A DNA stretch of 64,000 bases from positions 1,568,997 to 1,632,996 of the forward strand of contig NZ_JAERSF010000001.1 of the NCBI RefSeq assembly GCF_016735615.1, given 5' to 3'. Below are positions 8,826-16,984 of the stretch, piece after piece; positions within the stretch are counted from its first letter, which is position 1; each line of letters opens with the position of its first letter. The position numbers were made by a program, and so were the translations under genes. Under the pieces are notes generated by a model that saw only the letters and a list, made by a program, of their open reading frames with translations, was not told the origin of the DNA and did no database searches. The DNA is from Flavobacterium tagetis. GTDB taxonomy: Bacteria > Bacteroidota > Bacteroidia > Flavobacteriales > Flavobacteriaceae.

Positions 8826-8898
8826 GGTTGAGTTTAGATTTTAGATTTTAGACTTCAGATTTTTGAAATCGTTTAATCTGATGGGTAATTTTTTTTTT

Positions 8899-9035
8899 GC
8901 CACAGATTAAAAGGATTTAAAAGATTATTTTTTTTGCCACGAATTACACAAATTTTCACTAATTAAATTCGTGCTAATTTGTGTAATTCGTGGCAACTTT
9001 CATATTAATCTGTGTTAATCTTTTTAATCAGTGGC
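8899..9035. repeat. Nested inverted-repeat element
   Basis: An inner perfect inverted repeat pairs 8936-8954 (GCCACGAATTACACAAATT) with 8976-8994. An outer pair, GCCACAGATTAAAAGGATT at 8899 onward, matches the inverse at 9008-9035 imperfectly. The element fills most of the 260-bp gap upstream of recJ and carries no ORF. The same GCCACAGATTAAA and GCCACGAATT arms recur at 23.5 kb and 32.5 kb, so these are members of dispersed palindromic families. Confidence 0.85.
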
Positions 9036-9085
9036 GAAATATTTTGTACAAAAAAAGGCTTCGACTACGCTCAGCCTGACAAATG

Positions 9086-9430
9086 TTATTTTGCTTCTAA
9101 AGCATTTCCTTCGAACTTAATTCCGTCCCAACCTAAGTTGATGAAATTTCTAATATTTTGATGGTTAGTCCCGTTTGGATCTCCTAAAACTTCTTCAAAA
9201 TAAAAAGCTCCAAAGCAGGCTAAAGTTTCTTCTTTACTTAAATTTTGCAGTTTTGCGAAAGAAAACAATTTGCAAGAACCTGAATTTTCGCCTACTGCAT
9301 TATATTGTGTTCCGTTTTGAAAAGCAGTTGGAGTAAAATTGTAATTTTCTTCAATTACTGCAATAGTCTCAGGAAATGTGATTTGCGTTGGAGTTTGTTT
9401 TACTTTTTCTAAAAAGGCTTGAATGCTCAT
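9086..9430 (-). CDS. HopJ-family (PF08888-like) protein
   Basis: A 114-aa cytosolic protein with the signature of the family named after the HopJ type III effector: a YNFTPTAFQNG segment, NSGSCKLFSFA, LS(K)EETLACFG, and DPNGTNHQNIRNF followed by GWDGI. There is no signal peptide and no type III secretion system in view. The family is widespread in non-pathogens, so a housekeeping role of unknown nature is more likely than an effector role. It lies between recJ and rsmI, flanked by palindromic sequence on both sides, and appears monocistronic. Confidence 0.8.
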   Translation of the reverse strand: MSIQAFLEKVKQTPTQITFPETIAVIEENYNFTPTAFQNGTQYNAVGENSGSCKLFSFAKLQNLSKEETLACFGAFYFEEVLGDPNGTNHQNIRNFINLGWDGIKFEGNALEAK

Positions 9431-9465
9431 GATTTATTCTTTGAATTATATTTTTTGGTTCATAC

Positions 9466-9523
9466 TGTCACATCGAGCGGAGTTGAGAACCAAACGTGCA
9501 TCTCGACTCCGCTCGATGTGACA
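9466..9523. repeat. Perfect 18-bp inverted repeat
   Basis: TGTCACATCGAGCGGAGT at 9466-9483 is repeated exactly in inverse at 9506-9523, separated by a 22-bp loop. It sits between rsmI (stop at 9549) and the HopJ-family gene and could act as an RNA hairpin. Part of it (GACTCCGCTCGA) resembles the CTTCGACT..GCTCAG dispersed repeat seen at about 1785, 9060, 31390 and 42085. Confidence 0.85.
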
Positions 9524-9548
9524 AATGAAATTGAACTAACATTATTTT

Positions 9549-10268
9549 TTATTCTTCTTCGTCCTTAGAAAATTTACTTTTCTTAGGTTCTTTTGTTATT
9601 GTTTTTCCAGCAACGACAACTACGATTTCTCCTCGCGGTGCTGTTTTTTCAAAATGTGCTAGAACTTCTTTTGCCGTTCCGCGTACATTTTCTTCGTGTA
9701 ATTTTGATAATTCTCTCGAAACGCAAACTTGTCTGTCTTCTCCAAAATACTGAACAAATTCACTAAGAGTTTTAACGAGTTTGTGTGGAGAAACGTATAA
9801 TATCATCGTTCGGATTTCTTCGGCTAAAGCCAAAAAGCGAGTCTGACGTCCTTTTTTATCAGGCAGAAAACCTTCAAAAACAAATTTGTCATTTGGAAGT
9901 CCGCTGTTTACAAGTGCGGGAACAAAAGCCGTTGCGCCTGGAAGACATTCGACTTCAATTTTATTTTCGACACAAGCACGAGTCAATAGAAACCCCGGAT
10001 CTGAAATTGCTGGAGTTCCGGCGTCTGAAATTAAAGCGATGGTTTCACCAGCTTTCAAACGTGCAATTAAATTTTCGGTGGTTTTGTGCTCATTATGCAT
10101 GTGATGGCTGTGCATGTGCGTGCCAATTTCAAAATGCTTTAGAAGTTTTCCGCTTGTGCGGGTGTCTTCCGCCAAAATCAAATCGACTTCTTTCAAAACC
10201 CGAATGGCTCTGAAAGTCATGTCTTCAAGATTGCCAATTGGCGTTGGAACGATATATAATTTTGACAT
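9549..10268 (-). CDS. rsmI: 16S rRNA (cytidine1402-2'-O)-methyltransferase RsmI
   Basis: A 239-aa SAM-dependent methyltransferase that 2'-O-methylates C1402 in the ribosomal P site. The N-terminus LYIVPTPIGNLEDMTFRA and the AEDTRTSG segment (33-40) are diagnostic, as is SDAGTPAISDPG (81-92), followed by PGATAFVPALV and the LPDKKGRQ block. The C-terminus ends in a short Lys/Glu-rich tail. It lies directly downstream of the Glu/Pro/Ile repeat protein on the same strand, with 45 bp between. Confidence 0.95.
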   Translation of the reverse strand: MSKLYIVPTPIGNLEDMTFRAIRVLKEVDLILAEDTRTSGKLLKHFEIGTHMHSHHMHNEHKTTENLIARLKAGETIALISDAGTPAISDPGFLLTRACVENKIEVECLPGATAFVPALVNSGLPNDKFVFEGFLPDKKGRQTRFLALAEEIRTMILYVSPHKLVKTLSEFVQYFGEDRQVCVSRELSKLHEENVRGTAKEVLAHFEKTAPRGEIVVVVAGKTITKEPKKSKFSKDEEE

Positions 10269-10313
10269 AGTTGTTTATTCGTGAAATGTAAAATGTGAGA
10301 TGTGAAAATTTCT

Positions 10314-11384
10314 TTACGAGAATTTCTTTTCAATAATTCCCATAAAACGTTCTGCGTAATCGTCTTTTCCTTCCCAGTTATTGTAGTCTGGTTTTACCAT
10401 GTCTTCAATAAAATCTTTTGCTTCGCTATAAGAATCAAAAGTCATTAATTGATTTAAAACACGGCTGTAATCTTCTGTGCTATTTCCAAAAAGATTTTTA
10501 GTAAATGCAATTCTGTCATTCAAATCAATATGAAAACCTCTTGCCAACTTCTCATTCAAACTTACCGATTTTGGCTGTGCAGGAGTTTCAAGAATTGCAG
10601 TTTCAATTTTTTTCTCTTCTTTGAAATCATTAATAGAAGGAGTTTTTACAGGAGGAACAGCTTCAAAACTATCTACTTTTACAAACTGCGCGTCGGCATA
10701 ATTAATTCCGAAATCTTCAAATTGAATAGTTGGTTGTGAAGGAGTATCTTTCTTAGGTTCTTCTTTAACCTCCTCGATAATTGGTTCAGTTTCCAATTCA
10801 AAAGCTGGTTTGAAATCAGGAATAGGTTTCAATTCATTTATCGTTGTGAAGGAAAGATCATCAGTAACTTTTTCTGTTTCTTCTACCTTTTCAGCAATTG
10901 GCTCAACAATTTCTTCAATAACTGGCTCTTCAATTTCTGCTGCGATTGGTTCAACAGTTTGCTCAATAATTGGCTCTTCAATTTCCGCAGTGATTGGTTC
11001 AGGAGTTTCTTCGATTACTGGTTCTTCAACTTCAACGATTGGTTCAACAGTTTCAACAACTTCTGCTGGTTTTTCTTCTGAAATTTCAGGTTCATAAGAT
11101 TCTTCAAGTGCAATTACTTTTTCTTCAACAGGAGCTTCAAGTTCAATTATAGCAGGAATAGCCTCTTCTTCTTTTTCAAAAATCGTTTCCAATTCGGCTA
11201 CAATATTATTTTGTCCAATTGTTGGTTTTGCAGTGTCGAAATTCTCTTCTACAAATTTTAATACCGCTAATTTCTCGTATAATTTCTGAGTTTCAAGGTA
11301 CAATTGATTGATATCGGATTTATTTTTAAGTTTTAAAATTCGATGTGCAATGCTAATTAAATCAGCTTCCAATTTTTTTTTCAT
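10314..11384 (-). CDS. Glu/Pro/Ile-rich repeat protein, hypothetical
   Basis: A 356-aa protein in three parts. Residues 1-50 form a likely coiled coil (ADLISIAHRILKLKNKSDI). The middle (about 75-165) is a low-complexity tract of EEPVIEE/EPIAAEI-type units with a period of roughly 15 residues. The C-terminal part (about 280-356) is a conserved-looking helical domain (NLFGNSTEDYSRVLNQL onward). There is no signal peptide or membrane segment. The acidic linker suggests a disordered spacer between two binding domains. I do not recognise the family. The repeated DNA could vary in copy number. Confidence 0.75.
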   Translation of the reverse strand: MKKKLEADLISIAHRILKLKNKSDINQLYLETQKLYEKLAVLKFVEENFDTAKPTIGQNNIVAELETIFEKEEEAIPAIIELEAPVEEKVIALEESYEPEISEEKPAEVVETVEPIVEVEEPVIEETPEPITAEIEEPIIEQTVEPIAAEIEEPVIEEIVEPIAEKVEETEKVTDDLSFTTINELKPIPDFKPAFELETEPIIEEVKEEPKKDTPSQPTIQFEDFGINYADAQFVKVDSFEAVPPVKTPSINDFKEEKKIETAILETPAQPKSVSLNEKLARGFHIDLNDRIAFTKNLFGNSTEDYSRVLNQLMTFDSYSEAKDFIEDMVKPDYNNWEGKDDYAERFMGIIEKKFS

Positions 11385-11522
11385 AACTATTGAAAATTAT
11401 AGTGAATAAGGTATTTTAGTGTATTTAATGTTTGAATGTCTCTATTCTCAAGGAAATTCAAAAGATAATTTTTTATTTCTGTTAATACGCTTTCGCGAAT
11501 CTAAGGTTTGGTAAAAATTTTC

Positions 11523-11530
11523 TACTTTTG
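11523..11530 (+). promoter_or_regulatory. Bacteroidota -7 element upstream of tdk
   Basis: TACTTTTG fits the TAnnTTTG consensus of the primary sigma factor in Bacteroidota. It lies about 90 bp before the chosen tdk ATG. No good TTTG -33 box is seen at the ideal distance. Its position shows that an in-frame TTG inside it (11528) is not a translation start. Confidence 0.5.
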
Positions 11531-11620
11531 AAAAAATGTAAAACAGTACATTTTTACATCAATTTATTGCCAGTACAAAGTAATAAAAACTATTCATTTT
11601 TAAAGGTAGAAAAATACAAA

Positions 11621-12211
11621 ATGTTTCTCGAAAATACAGTAAATCACAAAGAACAATTTGGTTGGATTGAAGTTATTTGTGGATCAATGTTTTCGGGTAA
11701 AACCGAAGAGCTGATCCGAAGATTAAAACGTGCCCAATTTGCCAAACAAAGAGTTGAAATCTTTAAACCTGCTATTGATACCCGTTATCATGACGAAATG
11801 GTGGTGTCTCACGATGCCAACGAAATTCGTTCTACGCCTGTTCCTGCAGCAGCTAATATTTTGATTTTAGCTCAAGGATGTGATGTAATCGGTATTGATG
11901 AAGCACAGTTTTTTGATGATGAAATTATTACAGTTTGCAATGATTTAGCGAATCAAGGAATCCGCGTTATTGTTGCAGGATTAGATATGGATTTTAAAGG
12001 AAATCCGTTTGGGCCAATGCCAGGGCTTATGGCAACAGCAGAATATGTGACTAAAGTTCATGCCGTTTGCACCAGAACTGGAAATTTAGCAAATTATAGT
12101 TTTAGAAAAACTGATAACGATAAATTGGTTATGCTTGGGGAAACAGAAGAATATGAGCCACTTAGCCGTGCAGCGTATTTTAAAGCAATGAAAAAGAATC
12201 ACGAAAAATAG
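11621..12211 (+). CDS. tdk: Thymidine kinase, type II
   Basis: A 196-aa enzyme of pyrimidine salvage that phosphorylates thymidine to dTMP. The P-loop [10 protein letters not shown] (21-30), the Walker B/catalytic segment DEAQFF (93-98, Glu94) and [14 protein letters not shown] (121-134) are clear. The frame extends upstream to a TTG at 11528, but that codon lies in a promoter element; the ATG at 11621 gives the normal family length. Of the four usual zinc-ribbon cysteines only Cys150 is retained; the others are Thr153, Ser182 and Ala185 (VCTRTG and LSRAAY). It is followed 22 bp later by a small membrane protein. Confidence 0.92.
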   Translation: MFLENTVNHKEQFGWIEVICGSMFSGKTEELIRRLKRAQFAKQRVEIFKPAIDTRYHDEMVVSHDANEIRSTPVPAAANILILAQGCDVIGIDEAQFFDDEIITVCNDLANQGIRVIVAGLDMDFKGNPFGPMPGLMATAEYVTKVHAVCTRTGNLANYSFRKTDNDKLVMLGETEEYEPLSRAAYFKAMKKNHEK

Positions 12212-12233
12212 ATTGTTTTACTTATTATAAGCC

Positions 12234-12674
12234 ATGACAAAAACATTACAAAATATGAGAAAATCGACTGTTTTATTGTTAGTATTAATTGGAATAGCTG
12301 TCGCTTTCGTAGCTTATTTTCAATTTTACTTAGGCGAAAAAGAAGATGAAGTAAATACTGAAGTAGTAGAATTAATTGCAAAATATAATAAAAGCTGTCC
12401 TTTAAATATTCAGGAAGGAATTCGTTTGGACAGTGTAAGTTTGCATGAAGAAAAAACAGTTCGATACAATTTAACATTGCTGAATGTAAGTAAAGAAACG
12501 GCTGAGGTTAGCGTAATTCAAGAAGAAATTAGAAAAAGTCTTTTAAGTACTGCAAAAGCAAATACAGGACTTCAGGTTTTTAGAGATAACGATTACACTT
12601 TGAATTATAGTTATAGCGATAAAAAGAAAGTGTTTTTGTTCGATGTAAAGATTTTACCAGATCAATACAAATAA
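12234..12674 (+). CDS. Small membrane-anchored protein, hypothetical
   Basis: A 146-aa protein with an N-terminal signal anchor (KSTVLLLVLIGIAVAFVAYF, about 10-29) and a charged exported domain of about 110 residues. A second ATG at 12255 (MRKSTVLL) is an equally good start. It lies 22 bp after tdk and ends before a strong terminator, so it is probably co-transcribed with tdk. I recognise no family or catalytic motif; a Bacteroidota-specific envelope protein is the most that can be said. Confidence 0.65.
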   Translation: MTKTLQNMRKSTVLLLVLIGIAVAFVAYFQFYLGEKEDEVNTEVVELIAKYNKSCPLNIQEGIRLDSVSLHEEKTVRYNLTLLNVSKETAEVSVIQEEIRKSLLSTAKANTGLQVFRDNDYTLNYSYSDKKKVFLFDVKILPDQYK

Positions 12675-12690
12675 AAATAAAACAAAAAGA

Positions 12691-12726
12691 AACCCGACAG
12701 ATCTTAAATTTGTCGGGTTTTTTATT
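12691..12726. terminator. Bidirectional terminator between tdk operon and rpoN
   Basis: AACCCGACAGAT pairs with ATTTGTCGGGTT around a short AT loop, with A-rich sequence on the left and a T run on the right. It separates the convergent tdk operon and rpoN and could serve both strands. Confidence 0.85.
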
Positions 12727-12734
12727 TTTGAAAA

Positions 12735-14195
12735 TTAAATCTTCTTTCTCATTCTTGCTACCGGAATATCTAATTGTTCACGATATTTTGCAATTGTTCT
12801 TCTCGCAATTGGATAGCCTTTTTCTTTCAAGATTTCTGCAAGTTGATCGTCTGGAAGCGGTTTTCTTTTATCTTCTTCTTCAATCGTATTTTGAAGAATC
12901 TTTTTAATTTCTAAAGTTGAAACATCTTCTCCCTGATCATTTTTCATGGCTTCAGAGAAGAATTCCTTAATAAGTTTAGTTCCATATGGAGTTTCAACAT
13001 ATTTGCTGTTTGCCACACGCGAAATCGTCGAAATATCCAAACCAACCATATCTGCAATGTCTTTTAAGATCATTGGTTTTAGTTTGGTTTCGTCACCATC
13101 CAAGAAATATTCTTCCTGATAATGCATAATCGCATTCATCGTTACAAAAAGAGTTTCCTGACGCTGTCTGATTGCATCAATAAACCATTTAGCAGAATCT
13201 AGTTTTTGCTTGATAAATTGAACAGCATCTTTCTGCGCAGTCGATTTATCGCGAGATTCTTTATACGTCTGCATCATTTCCTGATAATCTTTAGAAACGT
13301 GCAGGGAAGGAGCATTTCTTCCGTTTAAGGTTAATTCTAATTCGCCATCTACAATTCTAATGGCAAAATCAGGAACAATGTTTTCTGTAACTTTATTGTT
13401 TCCAGCAAAAGAACCACCCGGTTTTGGGTTTAATCTTTCAATTTCATGAATTGCTTTTTTAAGCTGTTCGTTAGAAATGCTGTATTTCTGTAAAAGCTTA
13501 TCGTAATGTTTCTTCGTAAAAGCATCAAACTGATTTTCGATAATGTCGATTGCTAAATCAACATATTCAGTTGGTGTTTTGTGTTTTAACTGAAGTAATA
13601 AACATTCCTGTAAATCACGTGCGCCAACTCCTGAAGGTTCAAGTTCGTGAATTACTGTCAACATTTTTTCAACCATTGCTTCATCAGTGTAAATTCCCTG
13701 AGTAAAAGCCATATCGTCTACAATGTCTGGAATACTTCTTCGGATGTAACCCATATCATCAATACTTCCAACAAGGAATTCTGCGATTTCGCGTTCCTCA
13801 TCATTCAAAATAAAAGTATTCAACTGATTGATCAAATCCTGATGGAAACTTATAGGAGCCGCAAATGGCGTTTCGCGTTCCTCGTCATCACTATAATTAT
13901 TTACCTGAGTTTTATAATCAGGTGTATCGTCGTCGCTTAGATATTCGTCAATATTAATGTCGTCTGCTTCGATTCTGTCAGATTCTGCATCATCATAATC
14001 GTCATAGTCTTCATTAGCGTATTCATCAGCTTCGTAATCGTCTTCTTTTCCAGCTTCCAGAGCCGGATTTTCGTTCATTTCTTCTAATAAACGCTGTTCA
14101 AAAGCTTGCGTAGGCAATTGAATTAACTTCATCAGCTGAATTTGCTGTGGAGATAATTTTTGGGATAATTTTAAATTTAAAAATTGCTTTAGCAT
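12735..14195 (-). CDS. rpoN: RNA polymerase sigma-54 factor
   Basis: A 486-aa sigma-54. Region I is the Gln/Leu-rich start (LKLSQKLSPQQIQLMKLIQL, about 7-26) that binds activators. Region II is very acidic (about 50-100, many Asp/Glu/Tyr). The core-binding part follows, and the C-terminal RpoN box reads ARRTIAKYRE (464-473) and binds the -24 element. The length and box are intact, so the protein should be functional. No enhancer-binding activator and no obvious GG-N10-GC promoter was seen nearby, so its targets lie elsewhere. Confidence 0.95.
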   Translation of the reverse strand: MLKQFLNLKLSQKLSPQQIQLMKLIQLPTQAFEQRLLEEMNENPALEAGKEDDYEADEYANEDYDDYDDAESDRIEADDINIDEYLSDDDTPDYKTQVNNYSDDEERETPFAAPISFHQDLINQLNTFILNDEEREIAEFLVGSIDDMGYIRRSIPDIVDDMAFTQGIYTDEAMVEKMLTVIHELEPSGVGARDLQECLLLQLKHKTPTEYVDLAIDIIENQFDAFTKKHYDKLLQKYSISNEQLKKAIHEIERLNPKPGGSFAGNNKVTENIVPDFAIRIVDGELELTLNGRNAPSLHVSKDYQEMMQTYKESRDKSTAQKDAVQFIKQKLDSAKWFIDAIRQRQETLFVTMNAIMHYQEEYFLDGDETKLKPMILKDIADMVGLDISTISRVANSKYVETPYGTKLIKEFFSEAMKNDQGEDVSTLEIKKILQNTIEEEDKRKPLPDDQLAEILKEKGYPIARRTIAKYREQLDIPVARMRKKI

Positions 14196-14214
14196 AGTTA
14201 AGGCGCTATTTTTT

Positions 14215-14291
14215 TGCCACTAAGGCGCGAAGGCACAAAGTTTTTTATTTATACTTATGTTTTTTTGCCACAAAGGCGCTAAGACACAAAG
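14215..14291. repeat. Two direct copies of a TTGCCACaAAGGCGCTAAGRCACAAAG repeat
   Basis: Copies at 14215-14240 and 14265-14291 share the pattern TGCCAC, (A)AGGCGC, GGCACAAAG/GACACAAAG, each followed by a T run. They lie between the rpoN start and the 3' end of the GxxExxY gene. Further copies flank the other side of that gene (14763 and, inverted, 14906) and build a separate element at 54.4 kb. Confidence 0.85.
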
Positions 14292-14354
14292 TTTTTGTTT
14301 TAATATTTGAAATTAAGGCACAAATTTTTTGTTTGCCTATATTTTATTGAGAAT

Positions 14355-14750
14355 TTAAAATACTCTTTTTGTATTTATAAATCTTCTGATGCCACTCTTT
14401 ATTAACGGAACATTGAAATTGATTAAAAAGCCTAAATCTTTATTCAATAATTTTAACTGACTTATAATTTGTGCTTCCCAAACTGGATTTATTTGTTCAA
14501 CTGCTTTTATTTCTATTATAATAGAATCTTCAATCAGTAAATCTAATCTTAAGCCTTCGCTAAATTCAATTCCGTCATAAACAATCGGGATATCAACTTG
14601 GCGTTTTACATCAAGACCGGCTTTTGTGATTTCATGAGCTAAACAAACTTCATAAACTCTTTCTAATAATCCAGGTCCAAGTTGCTTGTGAACTTTGAAT
14701 GCTGCGTTTACAATTATTTTTCCAATTTCTTCCGTTCTTTCAGAGAGCAT
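14355..14750 (-). CDS. GxxExxY protein, predicted PD-(D/E)xK nuclease fold
   Basis: A 131-aa protein of the GxxExxY family, named for the motif seen here as GLLERVY (about 27-33) after HKQLGPG. The predicted nuclease centre is Asp70 (RLDLLIED) with Glu80 and Lys82 (IIIEIKA), as expected for a PD-(D/E)xK fold. The C-terminus (GFLINFNVPLIKSGIRRFI) is also typical. Function is not established for the family. The gene is isolated between rpoN and asnS, and its flanks carry four copies of one repeat, which suggests that it arrived as or with a mobile unit. Confidence 0.85.
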   Translation of the reverse strand: MLSERTEEIGKIIVNAAFKVHKQLGPGLLERVYEVCLAHEITKAGLDVKRQVDIPIVYDGIEFSEGLRLDLLIEDSIIIEIKAVEQINPVWEAQIISQLKLLNKDLGFLINFNVPLIKSGIRRFINTKRVF

Positions 14751-14762
14751 ATTTTTTATGAT

Positions 14763-14938
14763 TTTGCCACGAAGACGCTAAGGCACAAAGTTTTTTTTAA
14801 GTTTTTAAATCTTAACTAAAGAATTAAAATAATACTTCGAGGTTTTATGTCTTCGTGGTATTATTTTAGTTTTTTTTTGAGCCTTAACTCAGTTAGTTTA
14901 AAAATAAACTTCGCGTCTTTGTGTCTTTGTGGCAAAAA
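14763..14938. repeat. Inverted pair of the GxxExxY-flanking repeat
   Basis: TTTGCCACGAAGACGCTAAG (continuing to CACAAAG) at 14763-14790 is matched in inverse by CTTCGCGTCTTTGTGTCTTT (to GTGGCAAAA) at 14908-14938. A partial copy, TATGTCTTCGTGGTA, lies at 14846-14860. The 176-bp palindromic block fills the gap between the GxxExxY start codon and the asnS stop codon and has the same architecture as 54387-54489. Confidence 0.8.
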
Positions 14939-14947
14939 CTATATTTC

Positions 14948-16393
14948 TTAAAACTCTGCACTTCCAGGAGTTCTTGGGAAAGGAATTACATCTCTAATGT
15001 TTGTCATTCCAGTTACAAACAATACCAAACGCTCAAAACCTAAACCGAAACCTGCGTGAGTTGCTGATCCAAATCTTCTGGTGTCTAAATACCAGTATAA
15101 TTCTTCTTTGTCAATTCCAAGTTTTTCCATTTTCTCAACCAGAACGTCGTAACGCTCTTCTCTTTCAGAACCACCAACGATTTCTCCAATTCCAGGGAAA
15201 AGGATGTCCATTGCACGAACTGTTTCTCTTCCTGGCTCAGTGTTGTCGTTCAAACGCATGTAAAACGCTTTAATGTTTGCTGGGTAATCATATAAAATTA
15301 CCGGACATTTAAAATGTTTTTCAACTAAGAAACGTTCATGTTCTGACTGTAAATCAGCTCCCCATTCGTTGATTAAATATTGGAATTTCTTCTTTTTATT
15401 TGGAGTTGAATCTCTTAAAATATCAATTGCTTCAGTATAAGAAACGCGTTTGAAGTTGTTTTCTAAAACAAAGTTCAATTTTTCTAACAAAGCCATTTCG
15501 CTTCTTTCTGCCTGCGGTTTTGATTTTTCTTCTTCAAGAAGTCTTCCTTCTAAGAAAGCTAAATCGTCTTTACAGTTGTCTAAAGCATATTTGATTACAT
15601 ACTGAATAAAATCTTCAGCCAAATCCATGTTGTCATCCAAATCGTTGAAAGCAACTTCAGGCTCGATCATCCAGAATTCTGCCAAGTGGCGAGAAGTGTT
15701 TGAATTCTCAGCTCTAAACGTTGGTCCAAAAGTATAAATTTGCCCCAAAGCCATTGCGAAAGTTTCACCTTCTAATTGTCCAGAAACCGTCAAGTTGGTA
15801 TGTTTTCCAAAGAAATCTTTTTTGAAATCAATGTTTCCTTCTTCATTTTTTGGAAGATTATCCAATGGCAAAGAAGTAACTTGGAACATTTCTCCAGCAC
15901 CTTCAGCGTCAGCTCCAGTAATAATTGGCGTGTTTACATATACGAAACCTTTTTGCTGAAAATAGCTGTGAACTGCGTAAGATAAAACCGAACGCACACG
16001 CATAATCGCACCAAAAGCATTTGTACGTACACGTAAGTGAGCGTTTTCACGTAAAAATTCTAAAGAGTGTTTTTTAGGCTGCATTGGGAATTTCTCAGCG
16101 TCAGAATCTCCAAGGATTTCAAGTTTGTTCACCTGAATTTCGTATTTCTGACCTGCACCTTTACTTTCAACCAAAGTTCCAATTACAGAAACTGCTGCTC
16201 CAGTTGTGATTCTTTTTAAAGTCTCTTCTGGTGTATTTTCAAAATCAACAACACATTGAATATTATTAATTGTAGAACCGTCATTTAAAGCGATGAACTG
16301 ATTATTTCTAAAAGTTCTCACCCAACCTTTTGCATTCACTTCCTGTAACGTCGTCGTACTGTTTAATAAGTCTCTAACTTTTGTGTGTTTCAT
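14948..16393 (-). CDS. asnS: Asparaginyl-tRNA synthetase
   Basis: A 481-aa class IIb aminoacyl-tRNA synthetase that charges tRNA-Asn. The N-terminal OB-fold anticodon domain contains [18 protein letters not shown] (24-41). Class II motifs follow: motif 2 [20 protein letters not shown] and motif 3 at the C-terminus, [20 protein letters not shown], ending in [10 protein letters not shown], which is typical of AsnRS. Length is normal. It is preceded by 160 bp without a gene and followed by the repeat block at 14763-14938. Confidence 0.95.
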   Translation of the reverse strand: MKHTKVRDLLNSTTTLQEVNAKGWVRTFRNNQFIALNDGSTINNIQCVVDFENTPEETLKRITTGAAVSVIGTLVESKGAGQKYEIQVNKLEILGDSDAEKFPMQPKKHSLEFLRENAHLRVRTNAFGAIMRVRSVLSYAVHSYFQQKGFVYVNTPIITGADAEGAGEMFQVTSLPLDNLPKNEEGNIDFKKDFFGKHTNLTVSGQLEGETFAMALGQIYTFGPTFRAENSNTSRHLAEFWMIEPEVAFNDLDDNMDLAEDFIQYVIKYALDNCKDDLAFLEGRLLEEEKSKPQAERSEMALLEKLNFVLENNFKRVSYTEAIDILRDSTPNKKKKFQYLINEWGADLQSEHERFLVEKHFKCPVILYDYPANIKAFYMRLNDNTEPGRETVRAMDILFPGIGEIVGGSEREERYDVLVEKMEKLGIDKEELYWYLDTRRFGSATHAGFGLGFERLVLFVTGMTNIRDVIPFPRTPGSAEF

Positions 16394-16555
16394 TTTTATA
16401 TATAATTGATATTAAATAATATTCGTTTTGAACAACTGCAAATATAATCGATAATAATTAATTTTTGAAGCTGTTTAGTTTCATCCCTATAATCTTTAAT
16501 GTTTAAGAGAAACAATAAAGAAAAGTTTCCTCAAAAAAAATTTAAGAGATTGATG

Positions 16556-16981
16556 CTATTTTGCAATTGCTTTTTGTAATGCGGGACTAATAATCATTAA
16601 TGTTTGAAAAAGAGTCAGCATTATTGGCATAACCATCCTTTGTTGAAATTCAACAGATTTATTAAAAGATTCATATCTTCTAGAATTGTTTAAATCGGGA
16701 TTTTTTTCAACCATTCTTTTAATCGATTTCATCACATCTTTATTCATAAAATACATTATGATGGGAGATAAGCTAAAAAAGATTAATAATATAAAGCAAA
16801 ACAGATTCATCATTTCTTTAATGTAAAGATATTTATGGATTAGAAATAAAGGAATGAAACTTCCTGCAAAGTATAATATTTGCTTTCTGTTACCCATAAA
16901 ACTTACATTCAAAAATTTATAAATAGTATAATTTAATGAAATAAAATAGGCTAAGTATAAAATTTTAAAAATGAATCCCAT
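16556..16981 (-). CDS. Small multi-pass membrane protein, hypothetical
   Basis: A 141-aa protein with about four hydrophobic segments (near 3-22, 34-50, 58-78 and 117-134) and a polar loop at 80-115. Its ATG lies 3 bp after the stop codon of the MMPL exporter gene, so the two are very probably co-translated. I recognise no family. The position suggests an accessory subunit or a gene under the same control as the exporter. Confidence 0.65.
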   Translation of the reverse strand: MGFIFKILYLAYFISLNYTIYKFLNVSFMGNRKQILYFAGSFIPLFLIHKYLYIKEMMNLFCFILLIFFSLSPIIMYFMNKDVMKSIKRMVEKNPDLNNSRRYESFNKSVEFQQRMVMPIMLTLFQTLMIISPALQKAIAK

Positions 16982-16984
16982 TTC

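Noticed and set aside
9086..9430. Type III secretion effector (HopJ)
   Set aside because: The family name comes from a plant pathogen, but no secretion apparatus or chaperone is present, and the family is common in free-living bacteria.
10810..11097. Plus-strand frame rich in Ser/Ile/Thr opposite the Glu-rich repeat gene
   Set aside because: It is the complement of the acidic repeat tract, has no promoter or export signal, and its composition follows from the repeat on the other strand.
11528..11620. N-terminal extension of thymidine kinase from a TTG
   Set aside because: The TTG lies inside a TACTTTTG promoter element, and the extra residues are unlike the family.
12199..12477. Minus-strand frame opposite the small membrane protein after tdk
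   Set aside because: Leucine/phenylalanine-rich composition is typical of the complement of AT-rich genes; the plus-strand frame has an organised signal anchor and better context.
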